64,000 nt of DNA, from contig VCJN01001326.1 of assembly GCA_006384855.1 (NCBI GenBank), positions 62,001 to 126,000 of the forward strand. The letters run 5' to 3'. How positions within the stretch are numbered: position 1 is the stretch's first letter; each line of letters starts with the position of its first letter. Under the pieces are notes generated by a model. The model had not been told where the DNA came from. It saw nothing but the letters and a program-made list of their open reading frames with translations, and did not search any database. Both the position numbers and the translations under genes were made by a program. The DNA is from Tetraselmis striata. Lineage: Eukaryota > Chlorophyta > Chlorodendrophyceae > Chlorodendrales > Chlorodendraceae. Positions 10,668 to 19,782 of this stretch are shown here, piece by piece.

Positions 10668-11511
10668 CGCGAAATACGTCAAGCACTCCTCACCCTGTGC
10701 CGCACGACATGCCTTTCGCGAATGGACTACGAGTGCCCGCACGCGTGCATATGCGTACACGTACGGTATCACGACACGACTCGACGACGACGCGCAGTAC
10801 CGACTGCTCGCATATGGCAACAAGCAAGCCAGTGCTGATCAGGCACGTTCGGTACGCTAATCGGTCGGTCGGTCGGTCGACAAGTCCAGGCAGTCGGTAC
10901 GACGGGTTCACAGGAGATAAAAGCAAGACGGGTGTCACGACGCAAACAACACAGGCGTAACCGCGACTCACCACCGTTGCTTGCTGCGCGATATCACTCG
11001 CAGCTCGACAGCATGTTGTACTGCCCTTGAAGGACAGCAATAGACGAGGCACGTGCAGGTGTGATGTGCACAGAGCCGAGGTGTTTGTGGTGTAGTAGCG
11101 TGGTTACAAGATGGGTGGGGATGAGAGTATGAGACGTTTGGAAAGCCAAAGAGTGGGCGGGCAGCGCGCCGACAGAATGCTAAAGCATCCCGCGAGCCGA
11201 CTAAGCCGACTAAGCCCCTAGGCCTTCCCACGCGCTATTGATCTGCACGGGCGCCGTGGTTGGCGGCAGTTAGCCGTTGGTACGGGCCCTAGGTCTGTCG
11301 GTGGTTCTAGGTGTGAGAGCTGAGCGACAGACAGTTGGTCGTTGCGCCATGGGTGACTGTTTGCTTGGACATCAGGCATACACATACAACGCAGTACTGC
11401 AAGTACTAAAATTGATACCCGTATGACAGGCGACGAGTATTCGCCGGTATGCCAAGTAAGCAAGTCCCCGTACGCGCGCATGCGTACGCTGAAACGTTGT
11501 ACGCTGTGACA
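10668..11511 (-). repeat. 5' LTR of the Ty3-like element
   Basis: Matches 1-842 with about 20 substitutions. It ends at 11511, after which AT-rich unrelated sequence begins. Minus-strand transcription of the element should start within this copy. Confidence 0.92.
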
Positions 11512-11643
11512 TTTTAATAATTTAAAATATTATTATACATGATGATAATATTTTTAACAGATCAAATCTACAAGCCGCGTAAAAGCGGGCCGTTGACTAC
11601 TGGTGTGCATTACAGAAAGGCCAGTAATAAACCCATCGCTAAG
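11512..11643. other. AT-rich gap with a small hairpin
   Basis: An AT-rich spacer, then a hairpin-like word at about 11570-11595 that recurs in direct orientation at about 14005-14028. No gene is seen. Confidence 0.6.
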
Positions 11644-12061
11644 GCTGCATTTCATTTTCGTCGGCCGCAACCGCAAATAATCGTACGGGTACCCGGTACG
11701 AATTTACGGTTGCGGCTCGCGAGTAGTCGTAATAACGCTTAACACGGAGTTGTATTACTGAGCCGTAACCGTAAACTGGCAGATTTGCGGCTCGAGGATT
11801 TGCGGCCGCCCTCGCTTGTCGCAAATATCGTAATATTTACGACCGCCCTAAATATGGTTCACTGAGCCGTAAATCGAAGTAATACTTTACGCAGAATATA
11901 CATGTTCAGCACAATGTACAGGCCGGCCGCAAAGGGTCGTAGTGGCCAGGGGGCGTCTGCTTGCTGCTCGGCCCGGCGCCAGCCCGGGCGCCATGGCGTG
12001 CTGATGCTGGGCTCGTTTGAACGTTTGAACTACAGAGCTCGTTTGAACTGAGCGCCTACAG

Positions 12062-12252
12062 AGGATGACGAGGTGGACAAGACGTCAAGTGACCATTTCA
12101 TCTCCAACACTTTGCTGGGAGTGAAAGGGTCACTGACCTGCCAAGTCGTCCACATCAAAGAGCAAGCTGAGGCTGCGAAAAAAGCTGTAGATGTAAAGGA
12201 AAGGCTTGCAGCCCTGGAAGCTGTCAAACTGCAACTGCAATGCTTCCCACAG
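12062..12252 (+). CDS. Exon-like ORF with coiled-coil character
   Basis: An open stretch bounded by a plausible acceptor (CCTACAG at 12061) and donor (CCACAG before GT at 12253). It encodes about 63 residues: an acidic start, then a helical, charged run (AAKKAVDVKERLAALEAVKL) typical of a coiled coil. I do not recognise the family. It lies inside the TIR element and may be a remnant of an element-encoded or captured gene. No further exons were found. Confidence 0.4.
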
Positions 12253-12525
12253 GTTCCCCACAACACGCATTTGCATTGCAATCACTTTCTGAGCCAACAA
12301 GTATGTCCATGAACTTGGCCAACAATAGCCTTATCAGCAGTGACGTGCCTGCTATTGCAGCCCCTGCTGCATTTAAGTCAATGTAGTTGTGTCACGCACG
12401 TTGGAACGATGCTACCCCTCCCTCGCTCATTACTATATATTTGAAATTGCTGCCTCTTGTCCATCTGTCCTGTCCCTACTGCATCACTGCGTGGCGTATC
12501 TCCTACAGTTGCATCAGATTTTAGA

Positions 12526-13290
12526 GCGAGCATGTTGCCTTGCCGCAGCTGTATCATTTTTTTGAGCGATAGTGCCGCTGCCTTGCTGCACCTGTATCAG
12601 TTTATACAACGATCATGCTGTTGCCCTGATGGAGCTGCATCAGTTTATACAGCGATCATTTTGTTGCCTTGCTGCAGCTGGATCCTTTATAGAGCATGAT
12701 CATGCTGCTGCCCTGCCGCAGCTGTATCATTTTTTTGAGCGATCATGATGCTGCCCTGCGGCACATGTATCAGGTTAAACAACGATCATGATGTTGCCCT
12801 GATGGAGCTGTATCAGTTTATACAGCGATCATGTTGTTGCCTTGCTGCAGCTGGATCCGTTTATAGAGCGAGCATGCTGCTGCCCTGCCGCAACTGTATC
12901 ATTTCTTTGAGCGATCATGCTACAATACGCATTGCACCTGTAACAGTTTATACAGCGAGCATGTTGTTGCCCTGATGGAGCTGTATCAGTTTATACGTCA
13001 GCGATAATGTTGTTGCCTTGCTGCAGCAGGATCCGTTTATAGAGCGAGCATGCTGCTGCCCTGCCGTAGCTGTATCATGTTTTTGAGCGATCATGTTGCT
13101 GCCCTGCTGCACGTGTATCAGTTTATACAGCGAGCATGCTGCTGCCCTGATGGAGTTGTATCAGTTTATACAGCGATCATGTTGTTGCCTTGCTGCAGCT
13201 GGATCCGTTTATAGAGCGAGCATGCTGCCCCCCTGCTGCATATGTATCAGTTTTTAGAGCGAGCATGCTGCTGCTCTGCTGCAGCTATTC
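12526..13290. repeat. Satellite-like higher-order tandem repeat (43-bp unit, about 172-bp order)
   Basis: At least 17 copies of a 42-46 bp unit can be followed. They fall into four types in fixed order. A has GCCGCAGCTGTATCATTTT, B has GCACCTGTATCAGTTTATAC, C has TGATGGAGCTGTATCAG, and D has TTGCTGCAGCTGGATCC. The A-B-C-D block of about 172 bp repeats four times, with a partial fifth. This layered structure is the pattern of satellite DNA, here inside a mobile element. Confidence 0.88.
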
Positions 13291-13661
13291 GGTGGTTTGG
13301 CAAGATTTGATGATGTGGGCAGGGAAAGTGGATTACAATTGTTGCGGAACTCCTCCGACAAGATCTCGGCCTCGCCACCCGCCAGATGCTCAGCGTTGTC
13401 GACATAATCAAGATGCCACTGCGTGAACTCATGGCGCCTACGGGGGGAGGCACCTCCTTGCGTGCTGACGTACCGAACGCGAGTCCTCCTCCGTGTAGTC
13501 GCAGCATGGGCAGGTCCCCGTCCGCGCTCGGCATCGAGAGCTTGACGCACGCGAGCCTTATCGCGCCGTTTCTTCACAAGCGCGACGGCGGCAATGCCCG
13601 CCACAATGGCAGCCATCACACGGTGGCCATCGGCCAACGCGAGCTTGGAGTATATGGGCAT
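13254..13661 (-). CDS. Hypothetical ORF in the TIR element
   Basis: A 135-residue ORF with a short hydrophobic N-terminal stretch (VMAAIVAGIAAVALV), a lysine/arginine-rich segment and a more ordinary acidic-helical part (WHLDYVDNAEHLAGGEAEIL). Its C-terminal end runs into the tandem repeat, so the true gene, if any, probably splices out before 13300. Family not recognised. Confidence 0.3.
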   Translation of the reverse strand: MPIYSKLALADGHRVMAAIVAGIAAVALVKKRRDKARVRQALDAERGRGPAHAATTRRRTRVRYVSTQGGASPRRRHEFTQWHLDYVDNAEHLAGGEAEILSEEFRNNCNPLSLPTSSNLAKPPNSCSRAAACSL

Positions 13662-13970
13662 GTTGAGGCAGTTTGAGTTTCCCGAGCGGGCTGCGCTGGG
13701 ATACGCACGGGACGACGATCGTCCCAGTGCTGGTGGGGCGGGAGAGGGGGCGAGATCTGACCAGCTGCCCGTCCACCCGCGCCTTTTCTTTCCAAAATAT
13801 TGAAAAAACGAATCGCCGCCGACTCTGCGGTTGCGGCAGATAATGGGATGTCACATTTCACGTTGCCGACCGCAACCGTAAACGTGCCGAATTTGCGGTT
13901 CCTACGGGATTTTTAGTACCCGTACGATTATTTGCGACTACGGTTACGGCCGAAAATGATGAAATGCAGC

Positions 13971-15134
13971 ATAAACGCAGTACTTTATTAAAAGATCAGC
14001 ACTACAAGCCGCCTAAAAGCGGCCCGCATCCCGCAGCACGAGGCCGCGCCGGTCGGTCCGGTCGTCAGGTCTACGGGGCGGGCACGGCGCGAAACGCCAA
14101 GCCCACCGCGTGTACCGGAACCGGACGCCGGACGCCGGACGCCGTCGTTCGACCGTCGCCCGTCCGTCGACGGACGCCGGGCCCCGGGTCGGCGGACATG
14201 GGGCTGTATATGTGAGTGACATGTGGCGGCTACCCCATATCGGTACTTTGTTGATTTGGATGCACGTTGCTTCGTTGATTTTGTAGTACAAATCCTTACA
14301 GGGGACGTCTCGCTGAATCAGCAGTAAAAACGCGCTGCGGTAACGCGTTATTTTGGCGTATCACACGAATATCAAGCGTGCCTGGGCTAGAATACACGCG
14401 CGTCCATTCAGAAACAAGCCGTATTCGCACATGTACCGTGAAATCAAACGACCGAATACCGAACGTATCACGGTTCATTCACGAAGACGCATCACCCGCG
14501 GACGGAGGAGGACATTCGTGATTTTTGCATTATGTTTCCGGCGTAATTCACGATAAATTCGTCTTAGTCGCAGGATTTTTACGGACTGTGGTGAGAGCGC
14601 CTAGAAATCAAACGAGCAAAGATCGAACGAACGACGGTTCATGCACGAAGACGCAGCACACGCGGAGGAGGAGGAGGAGGAGGACGCCTCAAATTTCGTT
14701 ATAAAACCCGGTGCGACCGGTATTGATTCGCTCACACTGCGGGCAGTTTCGGACCGCCTCCTCCGTTTTCTCCGCTCAACCCAAGAGGTAGGGGAATAAG
14801 AAATGCTGAGAACAATGGCGATGCCGAGCAGAGGTTGTTGTGCATCGATTCACAACTCTGATAATATAACAGTTACAGTCCCGCCGAATGTGAGAAGGGT
14901 CTCGCTACGGAAGGACGGATGGTGTTTTACCTGTATATGGCGGTGAAGAAAGATCGACGAAACGCCGAGGCCCAGAAGAGTTGTCGAGTGTTGTCGGAAC
15001 TGCAGAAAATCCTCAACTCGGCGAGGTCGTATCAGACCTGATCTTGTGGTATTGCGCAAGCTAACGGATCTGAACAGCAGCCCGAGTCCGCGAAACTGAT
15101 GGATATAAGGTGCACAGCCTTATGAGGCTAATGA
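13971..15134. other. No gene recognised
   Basis: Contains a GC-rich stretch at 14040-14200 with a repeated GGACGCC word, a GGA-rich microsatellite at about 14666-14685, and otherwise mixed sequence. Small ORFs here have no protein-like features that I can support. Confidence 0.5.
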
Positions 15135-15515
15135 ATGTGCAGGGTGGTGCCAAAGGTGCAACGTTGTGAAGCTACAGTGGCAACCGATTCGAGTTGTCTG
15201 TGTCAAGAAAACTACACGGTTTTGGGCCCGTCAGGCCGTAATCGCAAACTCCACCTGTACAACGGCGGCGTGCGAAACAAAAGAACTGCGAGCGCAGCGA
15301 ACACAGTGAAGCGCTTCATATCGAACACAACTTCAGCTATCTACTGCTATCTCGCAGCGGCGATTAGCGATTTGCTGGTGCTACCGCTCAGGGACGCGCG
15401 CCAGTGTTGGATGACTACGCGGTGGGAGAGCGGAGGTATCGCGATGGAAAGTCCTGCTTGGAGCGGGCCAAAAATACCATATCATGAAAACACCCGGCCA
15501 GTACGTTTTTTTTAA
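15135..15515 (+). CDS. Hypothetical ORF, 126 residues
   Basis: An open frame with a possible hydrophobic helix (AIYCYLAAAISDLLVLPL). No family, splice signal or conserved copy supports it, so it may be chance. Confidence 0.2.
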   Translation: MCRVVPKVQRCEATVATDSSCLCQENYTVLGPSGRNRKLHLYNGGVRNKRTASAANTVKRFISNTTSAIYCYLAAAISDLLVLPLRDARQCWMTTRWESGGIAMESPAWSGPKIPYHENTRPVRFF

Positions 15516-15539
15516 GTGCTATAATCCTTAGACGGTACC

Positions 15540-15758
15540 AGGTGCGCGGCTATAATGAATGAACCGCGCTACGATAGCCGCGCCTATGATGACGCGGCTA
15601 TGCGCAAGCCCACCAAAAACGACAAGTCAACATTAACGCAGCTTGGGTTGTACATATTGCGCGTACATATTACGATCTAGCCGCGCATCCGTGACAGCTA
15701 TGATGATAGCCGCAGATGAAACGAATAGCCGCGTCATGATAGTGCAGTATCCGTGCAT
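15540..15758. repeat. Palindrome-rich dispersed repeat, copy 1
   Basis: Repeated words around TAGCCGCGTCATGATAG and its complement form short palindromes. The word GTACATATTACGATCTAGCC is shared in direct orientation with 17285-17305. Copies 1 and 2 flank the TTAA element. Confidence 0.6.
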
Positions 15759-16180
15759 CATTTAAACCCCTTGTCGTAGAACAAAACCCGATTTTGTCTG
15801 TGGTGGGCTGCCCACAATCATTGTAATTGCATGCCCGATATTAAGGCAGCCCGTCAACGCACATATCGCGAGAGTATCCCTGACCAGCCACAGCACCTGC
15901 ATATTGTCCTTGAATGCCCCGAATCCTCGTCGCAGAGGTCGGGCTCGGTGAGGGCTTCAGGTCAATATGCGTATCGCACCTAGCGGCCGCCAGACGGCGG
16001 AGAACGGGCCGGCCGACGACATCATCGCGCGGCAGCAACAGACTTTCTCGCGGATGGCGGGTCCATGCGTGTCTCCGACCCGTCAGTTCGCTAGGTCGTC
16101 CTCTGGGTACGCGGCCTTCACTGCAGCTTCAACAACTGCAGGAAGCCTAGCCCTCTCAGGCCAGCCGATTAGTTACGCGA

Positions 16181-16298
16181 TGTGACAATTATGCGAGTAC
16201 GATATACTACGAGTTAGTAAAAGTGTGTACTAGTACAATGTGTACCTGTGACTACGGGTATATGTACGGTATAATGCTGCCATGTGGTAAGCGTTGTG
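16181..16298. repeat. 118-bp direct repeat, copy 1
   Basis: Matches 16429-16546 with only a few differences. The two copies flank a 130-bp segment containing the tRNA-like sequence. Confidence 0.88.
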
Positions 16299-16311
16299 CT
16301 TCGGAGCCGGT

Positions 16312-16378
16312 TTGATACCGCCTCAATGGCGCCAGCATCCTAATGTAAGGGTCACCGGTTCGAACCCAGCTGATGTCG
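16312..16378 (+). pseudogene. tRNA-like sequence (degenerate)
   Basis: A block resembling a Pol III A-box (CCTCAATGG) is followed about 40 bases later by a clear B-box/T-loop word GGTTCGAACCC. The middle (CATCCTAATGTAAGG) resembles an anticodon arm, with TGT as possible anticodon. The T-stem pairs poorly and no 7-bp acceptor stem can be formed, so this is a relic or the head of a tRNA-derived SINE rather than a working tRNA gene. Confidence 0.4.
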
Positions 16379-16428
16379 AGAATTGAATTCTCGCACGGGG
16401 GGAGGGGGGGGGGGGGGACGGAATGTAG

Positions 16429-16546
16429 TGTGACAATTATACGAGTACGATATACTACGAGTTAGTACATGTGTGTACTAGTACAATGTGTACCTGTGAC
16501 TATGGGTATATGTACTGTATGATGCTGCCATGTGGTAAGCATTGTG
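16429..16546. repeat. 118-bp direct repeat, copy 2
   Basis: Second copy of the repeat at 16181-16298. It overlaps the 3' end of the RGG-box ORF, which runs on the other strand. Confidence 0.88.
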
Positions 16547-16953
16547 TTAAAACCAATTATTGTTGTATTCTCAAAACACTGTAGCCTCTCGCCTTTGCAC
16601 CACCACTGCACACCACCTTTGTTTGTCTTTGAGTCTCTATCCGGCTGAGACTGTCGCACGATCTTGCGGTACACCATATATCGTTTTTCGTTTGGTTGCT
16701 TCCTACCCCCGACAACAAGTAGCTTCGCCATGTCCTCGTCGCTGACAGCGTGGTATTTAAGGAAGTCGCGCATTAGGTCGAACTCAGCAGGGACCAACCG
16801 CCGGGCCTTATCCGTCACTGTCTCTGCGGGCGCGGGCTCGTCCGGATCGCCACGCCCAAGGCCATCACGACCACGACCGCGCCCATGACCGCGCCCCCGC
16901 CCGCGCCCGCGCCCTGCTCTACCGCCCGCAACAGTCGCAATCGTCTCCGCCAT
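16462..16953 (-). CDS. RGG/RG-box hypothetical protein
   Basis: From the ATG at 16953 the ORF encodes 163 residues. It begins MAETIATVAGG, then an RG-repeat box (GRGRGRGHGRGRGRD), then an ordinary helical region (VPAEFDLMRDFLKYHAVSDE) with basic and tryptophan-containing stretches. RG boxes usually bind RNA or nucleic acid. The C-terminal end runs through the direct repeat, so the true terminus may differ. It lies inside the TTAA element, so it may be element-borne. Family not recognised. Confidence 0.45.
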   Translation of the reverse strand: MAETIATVAGGRAGRGRGRGRGHGRGRGRDGLGRGDPDEPAPAETVTDKARRLVPAEFDLMRDFLKYHAVSDEDMAKLLVVGGRKQPNEKRYMVYRKIVRQSQPDRDSKTNKGGVQWWCKGERLQCFENTTIIGFNTMLTTWQHHTVHIPIVTGTHCTSTHMY

Positions 16954-17279
16954 GTTGGCGGAACTAGGCGGGCCACCCAGAACCGGGTAAGGGCGGGCAG
17001 GTCGGTGGCTCAGGCGGAGCGCCGACACGAGTGTTATTATAGAAACAGCCGCCAGAACGCGACTACTCGCTGACCGCCGTACGTTACGCAGTATCGATGT
17101 TCTGCGCCATGTACTAAAAGTCGCCGGCTGACAAGTGCGAAATGAGCCAGACGGCGTGCAATTTTGGGTAGTCTTTCCCCGACAAGGGGTTTAATACGAC
17201 TGCCGGGTCGGTTTTTTTTCCGCCCCCGGGTCGGTTATCCGCGGACAACGCTCTTAATCGACTCGGTATCGAGGTATCT

Positions 17280-17440
17280 CAATGGGTGTACATATTACGA
17301 TCTAGCCGCGAATCCATGTCATGCGCGGCTATCATGACAACTATTATCATAAAATTTACGGATAACACGGATGGCCGCGTCATGATAGCCGCGGCTATGA
17401 TGACGCGGCTGTGATGACGCGGCTATGCACCAGCCAATAA
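17280..17440. repeat. Palindrome-rich dispersed repeat, copy 2
   Basis: Shares the word at 15667-15687 and contains a near-perfect 40-base palindrome centred near 17393 (GCCGCGTCATGATAGCCGCG and its complement). It could fold into a strong hairpin. Confidence 0.65.
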
Positions 17441-18290
17441 CAAGAGCAGACACACATCCATTACCGTCCTCGTACACCTCACCCTGCATCCGCCACGCTG
17501 TGATACTTGATGTCATGAACATTTCGCGCGGCGCAGCAACGAGTATACCTTTTCAGATATGATATGTACGCTTTTTATTACGTAGATACGTAAATTTCAT
17601 GTTATTTACCTTTTTCCTTCCTTTTGGTTTACGAGGGCACGCGATACAAAACACTTTTGGGAAAAGCGCTCCACTCTGGCAAACTTCGTATCACCGCATC
17701 GACATTCGTACACACGAAGCTTTTTCGTGTACTTCAATAGGGCTATTCACGTGCTCCGGCAGCCTGGATATCAGCGTTCTAACGAGATATCTATCGTTGC
17801 ACCGCGATATCGTTGCACCGCGCGGCTGGCGGGCGTGCAAGCCCTAGGTTTGCGGGTAGGACGCTAGGTTTTAACGATTACGCGCCCCACGAGGGGCGCA
17901 GGGAGAGCGAGGACCGAGGTATATTGGCGCGTACCGCGCGGTTCCGTGTCCGGCTCAATAATAAATGCTTGTGTGGCGGTGAGAAGACACGTTTATTCAC
18001 TTTTCCGTAAATAAGTCCCCCGCTCCCTTCACAGCGCCCAGGATTTTACTGGGAATGGGAAAATTTTCCAGCTATGGCGTCGGGCCCTCCCTCACTATGC
18101 CTTTTTTGTTGCACATGTGTCGCACTCCCGAAATGCTTTGCTCCGTGGGTTGGGGCTTGCCCCAACTCGCATAACTCTATGGGCCGATGCCCAAACGGGT
18201 AGGGCGGACCTTTCGTGGTCAGTGCCGGGTGTTTTGATGGCAGTGTTTTAGACGGTGATCCAACAATGTTGGAAATTCCGTCACCGGCCT
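17441..18290. other. No gene recognised
   Basis: Mixed sequence with a short tandem duplication (ATATCGTTGCACCGCG) near 17785-17820. Sequence just left of 18291 may be more of the SINE/LINE-like repeat. Confidence 0.5.
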
Positions 18291-18382
18291 CCAATTAGTC
18301 TTGCAGAATGCCCCGGCAATTTGCTTGATGACTATAACGGAGCGTCGCCTACCCAGGGCTTTCCGTAACTGGATTGCTGCCT
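18291..18382 (+). repeat. SINE/LINE-tail-like repeat, left half
   Basis: Matches the family at 29966-30127 and 33795-33911 up to the point GGATTGCTGCCT, where the piggyBac-like element interrupts it. The right half resumes at 24174. Confidence 0.85.
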
Positions 18383-18413
18383 CACTCGTCGAAACGGGGT
18401 CCGCCTAACCGCG
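18383..18413 (+). repeat. Left terminal inverted repeat
   Basis: 31 bases, exact reverse complement of 24143-24173. Similarity stops immediately inside. Confidence 0.92.
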
Positions 18414-18982
18414 TTTAACGACTACCACGCGCGATTAGTCGCCTGTATATATCGCGCCTAACGTTAGGCGTCACAGTACTTTAAACTTGGCGGTAAGGAT
18501 GAGTACGGCAGCGGAGCCCTGCATCAAAGTACTATAGCGAGTAGCGGGTACTCGGTAGTCACGAGTGCACAAAGTACGACACGAGTACACGAGTCACTGT
18601 ACTTTACGGGAATTGCCGCCCTTCATATCTGCTATTAGGCGCGCGCCTCCTCACGAGTACGCGCGGAAGATACCCGCGTGATGACGAGTGATGATGACGA
18701 GCAGGCGGGGCAGTAGGGTACTGGTCGATACACAACAAAGGCTGCAAAAATGCATTACACGGTAGTCACGGTTGGTTTTGTGATTTAATAAAGGTGAGGT
18801 GCCAGGCTGGATCAGCGGCCAATGAGCGTCGAGCTTCGGGGTGTGGTTAAGCGGACATGGGCGCGCCTACTCCTAGCTGGCAAATTTAACGTCAAGGCAC
18901 CGGACATTTTCGGATTTATGGCGGAGGGGTCAGAAACTGCATAAAGTATTAGGGAAATACTAGAAATTTAATTACAATGGGT

Positions 18983-19207
18983 CTACCACCGCTCCCGGCC
19001 CGTGCCCGCCCCCCCTGGCCTGCGGCCGGCTGGCTCCGCTCCCGCCGGCCTCTTCCTGGCGCCGGCTTGTGGTGTTATGCCCGCTGTCGGCTCGGGTGCT
19101 GACTGCCCCTTGTTGCCCACAGATACTTCTGCGGGCATGCTATTCATGGCAGCTGCTGCCATCTGCTGCGCCCCGCGGCTAAGGAGCTTGTTTGACGGGG
19201 CTGGCAT
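18983..19207 (-). CDS. Accessory ORF of the piggyBac-like element, basic C-terminus
   Basis: A 74-residue open frame ending in an arginine/glycine/alanine-rich tail. An ATTAAA-like polyadenylation word follows the stop on the minus strand. It lies downstream of the short ORF at 19603-19782 on the same strand, so the two may be exons of one gene, though I could not fix the splice junctions. Function unknown. Confidence 0.35.
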   Translation of the reverse strand: MPAPSNKLLSRGAQQMAAAAMNSMPAEVSVGNKGQSAPEPTAGITPQAGARKRPAGAEPAGRRPGGAGTGRERW

Positions 19208-19602
19208 GATGCCGCCGCGCGCTCCCGTTGCGCTTGCTTCCCCTGGCGTCCAGCCTGCATCCTCGCAGTAGCGTCCTGAAGCGCCGGGGATCTAGCCGCA
19301 CGGGGAACATGAGCTCGTCGAGCGAGCGGGGGAGGGGGGCTGTAGCCGGTAGACAGGTCTTGCACCGGAGCGCCGTTCTGGTCGATTCCGGACTGCGGTA
19401 GTGATGAAAGAAAAAACACTAAGTCGCCGACACTCGGGCAGCGACAACATCGGCAGCTACACGATGAGCAGGCAAACCGGCCGGCAAGCGCACCTTTGCA
19501 CTGGGGATGCAAAGAACCCTTGCTGCGTGCGTCGGCTTCATCGATTTAAGCAAGGCAGCTTGCTCCTCCTCCACGGTCAATTAGGGTGGGCAGACGGGCC
19601 GT

Positions 19603-19782
19603 TCAGCTTGACCAGTCAAAAACGCTCGACGTGTCATCGGCGCTGACTGTCGTGAGGTAGTAGCGCAGGGGCGGGCCGCGCGGGACAGGCGGGGGCTCGC
19701 GTGCTCCTCTCGGCAGCATGATATCTTCCCACGACGCGTCATCCGTCCCGGCAGCGTCATGGAAGGTGCTGACGGAGGCCAT
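19603..19782 (-). CDS. Short ORF with a strong Kozak context, 59 residues
   Basis: The minus-strand start GTGCCACCATGG at 19782 is an almost ideal Kozak site. The ORF encodes MASVSTFHDAAGTDDASWED and ends FDWSS. Just before the stop a GTCAAG word could be a splice donor, so this may be a first exon. It is transcribed away from the transposase. Unknown family. Confidence 0.4.
   Translation of the reverse strand: MASVSTFHDAAGTDDASWEDIMLPRGAREPPPVPRGPPLRYYLTTVSADDTSSVFDWSS

Larger units (their letters stand above)
1..11511 (-). mobile_element. Ty3/gypsy-like LTR retrotransposon
   Basis: Long terminal repeats at 1-842 (cut by the window edge) and 10668-11511 enclose three long minus-strand ORFs read in the order gag, protease/acidic ORF, pol. 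The repeat shared by both copies ends on the plus strand in CTGTGACA, so the element begins TGTCACAG on its own strand. About 20 substitutions and a few small indels separate the roughly 840 bp of LTR visible in both copies, near 2-3 % divergence, which suggests a fairly recent insertion. It looks whole. Gene order reverse transcriptase, RNase H, integrase is that of Ty3/gypsy. The primer-binding site was not recognised, and the other LTR border lies left of 10668, so the target-site duplication cannot be read. Confidence 0.93.
11644..13970. mobile_element. DNA transposon-like element with imperfect TIRs
   Basis: The first 55 or so bases, starting GCTGCATTTCATTTTCG, reappear reversed and complemented at about 13910-13970 with a few small indels. 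Both ends share the words CGTACGGGTAC and GCAAATAATCG. The interior holds a coiled-coil exon-like ORF, a satellite-like repeat array and a minus-strand ORF. No transposase domain is recognisable and no clear target duplication is seen, so the superfamily is unknown. It may be a non-autonomous derivative. Confidence 0.6.
15766..17190. mobile_element. Small TTAA-flanked DNA transposon with 11-bp TIRs
   Basis: The 11-base end ACCCCTTGTCG at 15766-15776 is matched by its exact reverse complement at 17180-17190, and both ends are flanked by TTAA (15762-15765 and 17191-17194). TTAA target duplication is the hallmark of the piggyBac superfamily. At 1425 bp the element has no transposase and would be non-autonomous. 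It contains 118-bp direct repeats, a tRNA-like segment and a minus-strand RGG-box ORF. Confidence 0.65.

Noticed and set aside
10459-10960. ORFs of alternating Cys-Val or Thr-His.
   Set aside because: These are translations of the GT/CA microsatellite. The same holds near 27.6, 31.5 and 60.0 kb.
16312-16378. Functional tRNA-Thr gene.
   Set aside because: The B-box is good, but the T-stem has mismatches and no acceptor stem can be paired.
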